A program made the position numbers and the translations under genes. A stretch of DNA of 43,783 nt. It comes from Candidatus Saccharimonadota bacterium. GTDB taxonomy: Bacteria; Patescibacteriota; Saccharimonadia; Saccharimonadales; UBA10212. Below are positions 43,019-43,783 of this stretch, in pieces. The notes below the pieces were generated by a model that was not told the origin of the DNA, did not search any database, and saw nothing but the letters and a program-made list of their open reading frames with translations. The stretch covers positions 1 through 43,783 of the forward strand of contig JACPKG010000001.1 in assembly GCA_016187175.1 (NCBI GenBank), written 5' to 3'. Numbering within the stretch: position 1 is the stretch's first letter; each line of letters starts with the position of its first letter.

Positions 43019-43783
43019 CTACTGAGTAGTTGGGTCAATTAGGTCGAAGTTAGTGCCGTCGTAAACTGCGATGTAGGTTCGGTTAACGATTACATCGTTG
43101 TTGGCCAAGGCTGCATCATTGCCTTTGACCAAAGCCGCAGCGCCTAAACCGTTTACGTTCATAGTCGCTGCACCAGTGTTAGCTGTGGCAACAGTAAAGA
43201 CTATTACCTGTCCAGCAACGTAACCAGTAAGGGCCGGAGCCAGCGTGATTACGTAGGTGTCACTAACCTGGGCGTCAACTCCGTAGTTGAATCCACCTTG
43301 GACAGTCACGGTTGCACCGCTTAAGCGGACTGTGCCGACTGGGGCGCCGGTGATGTCACCCATAGTGATGACGTTAGCGACGTTACCTGTGGCGATGTTA
43401 ACTGTCTGAATAGCCGCGCCTGTACCAATGGCGATGGTTCGGGCGTCAGCAGTTGTACCAAGGTTCAAGCCACCAGTTCCGGCATGGATCGTGGTAGCAG
43501 CAGCTGTACCAGCTGTAGCGTTACCAATAATGATAACGTTAGCCACATTACCGGTAAACATGTTAACTGTCTGGATCGCAGCTCCTGTACCTATGTTCCA
43601 GGTGTTGGCAGCCGCGCCTGTACCAATGGCGATGGTTCGGGCGTCAGCCGTGGTAAATAGGTTAGCTCCGCCTGTACCAGCGTGAATAGTGGTAGCAGCG
43701 GCACCGCCTGCGGTAGCGTTACCAATGATGATGACATGGGCAGCGTTACCAGTAGCCAGGTTGACTGTTTGAATGGCTGCACC
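43019..43783 (-). CDS. Repeat-containing surface/fibre-like protein, truncated at the right window edge
   Basis: Frame open to 43783; tandem units GAAIQTVNxxTGNxAxVIIIGNATAGxAAATTIHAGTGGxNLxTTADARTIAIGT; C-terminus VNRTYIAVYDGTNFDLIDPT. Confidence 0.8.
   Translation of the reverse strand, partial: GAAIQTVNLATGNAAHVIIIGNATAGGAAATTIHAGTGGANLFTTADARTIAIGTGAAANTWNIGTGAAIQTVNMFTGNVANVIIIGNATAGTAAATTIHAGTGGLNLGTTADARTIAIGTGAAIQTVNIATGNVANVITMGDITGAPVGTVRLSGATVTVQGGFNYGVDAQVSDTYVITLAPALTGYVAGQVIVFTVATANTGAATMNVNGLGAAALVKGNDAALANNDVIVNRTYIAVYDGTNFDLIDPTTQ

Noticed and set aside
43591-43782. 63-aa minus-strand ORF at the right edge
   Set aside because: Different frame from the repeat protein that is open to the window edge; explained by the repetitive DNA.
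1-43783. Alternative genetic code (UGA = Gly as in SR1/Gracilibacteria)
   Set aside because: Several conserved genes end at UGA in ATGA overlaps followed by new domains' starts, and no UGA interrupts conserved motifs; the standard code fits.

Overview
The window is about 43.8 kb and densely coding. By inference it comes from a Patescibacteria/CPR-like (possibly Saccharibacteria-like) chromosome using the standard bacterial code. Most of it is a cell-surface glycan locus: undecaprenyl-P sugar transferase, several GT2/GT4 glycosyltransferases, GalU, phosphomannomutase, rmlB/C/D/A, UDP-glucose dehydrogenase, UDP-glucuronate decarboxylase, O-antigen-ligase-like protein, two GtrA proteins, a Wzm/Wzt ABC exporter and a methyltransferase. 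Interspersed are a MacB-type ABC transporter, RtcB, a LigD split into three overlapping genes (PE, LIG, POL), a LexA-DNA-binding-domain protein without the protease half, a subtilisin and a second secreted protein that share a four-repeat C-terminal domain, a RelB/RelE-type toxin-antitoxin pair, three tandem paralogous membrane-anchored proteins, and a repeat protein running off the right edge. The most unusual layer is a set of small repeat families threaded through the glycan locus. (1) An element whose inverted ends encode 'MNPVR...' and '...LTG*': one copy carries a GIY-YIG nuclease (17.28-17.56 kb), one is a 114-bp mini version (12.19-12.30 kb), and one is a solo end (15.8 kb). (2) A REP-associated tyrosine transposase (RAYT) flanked by identical 39-nt REP hairpins (39.24-40.0 kb). 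(3) A 77-78-bp palindromic element with AGGTCCGACCTTG arms, present twice. (4) A tandem-hairpin sequence inserted in frame in a glycosyltransferase. All family calls come from reading the sequence; no database search was run.
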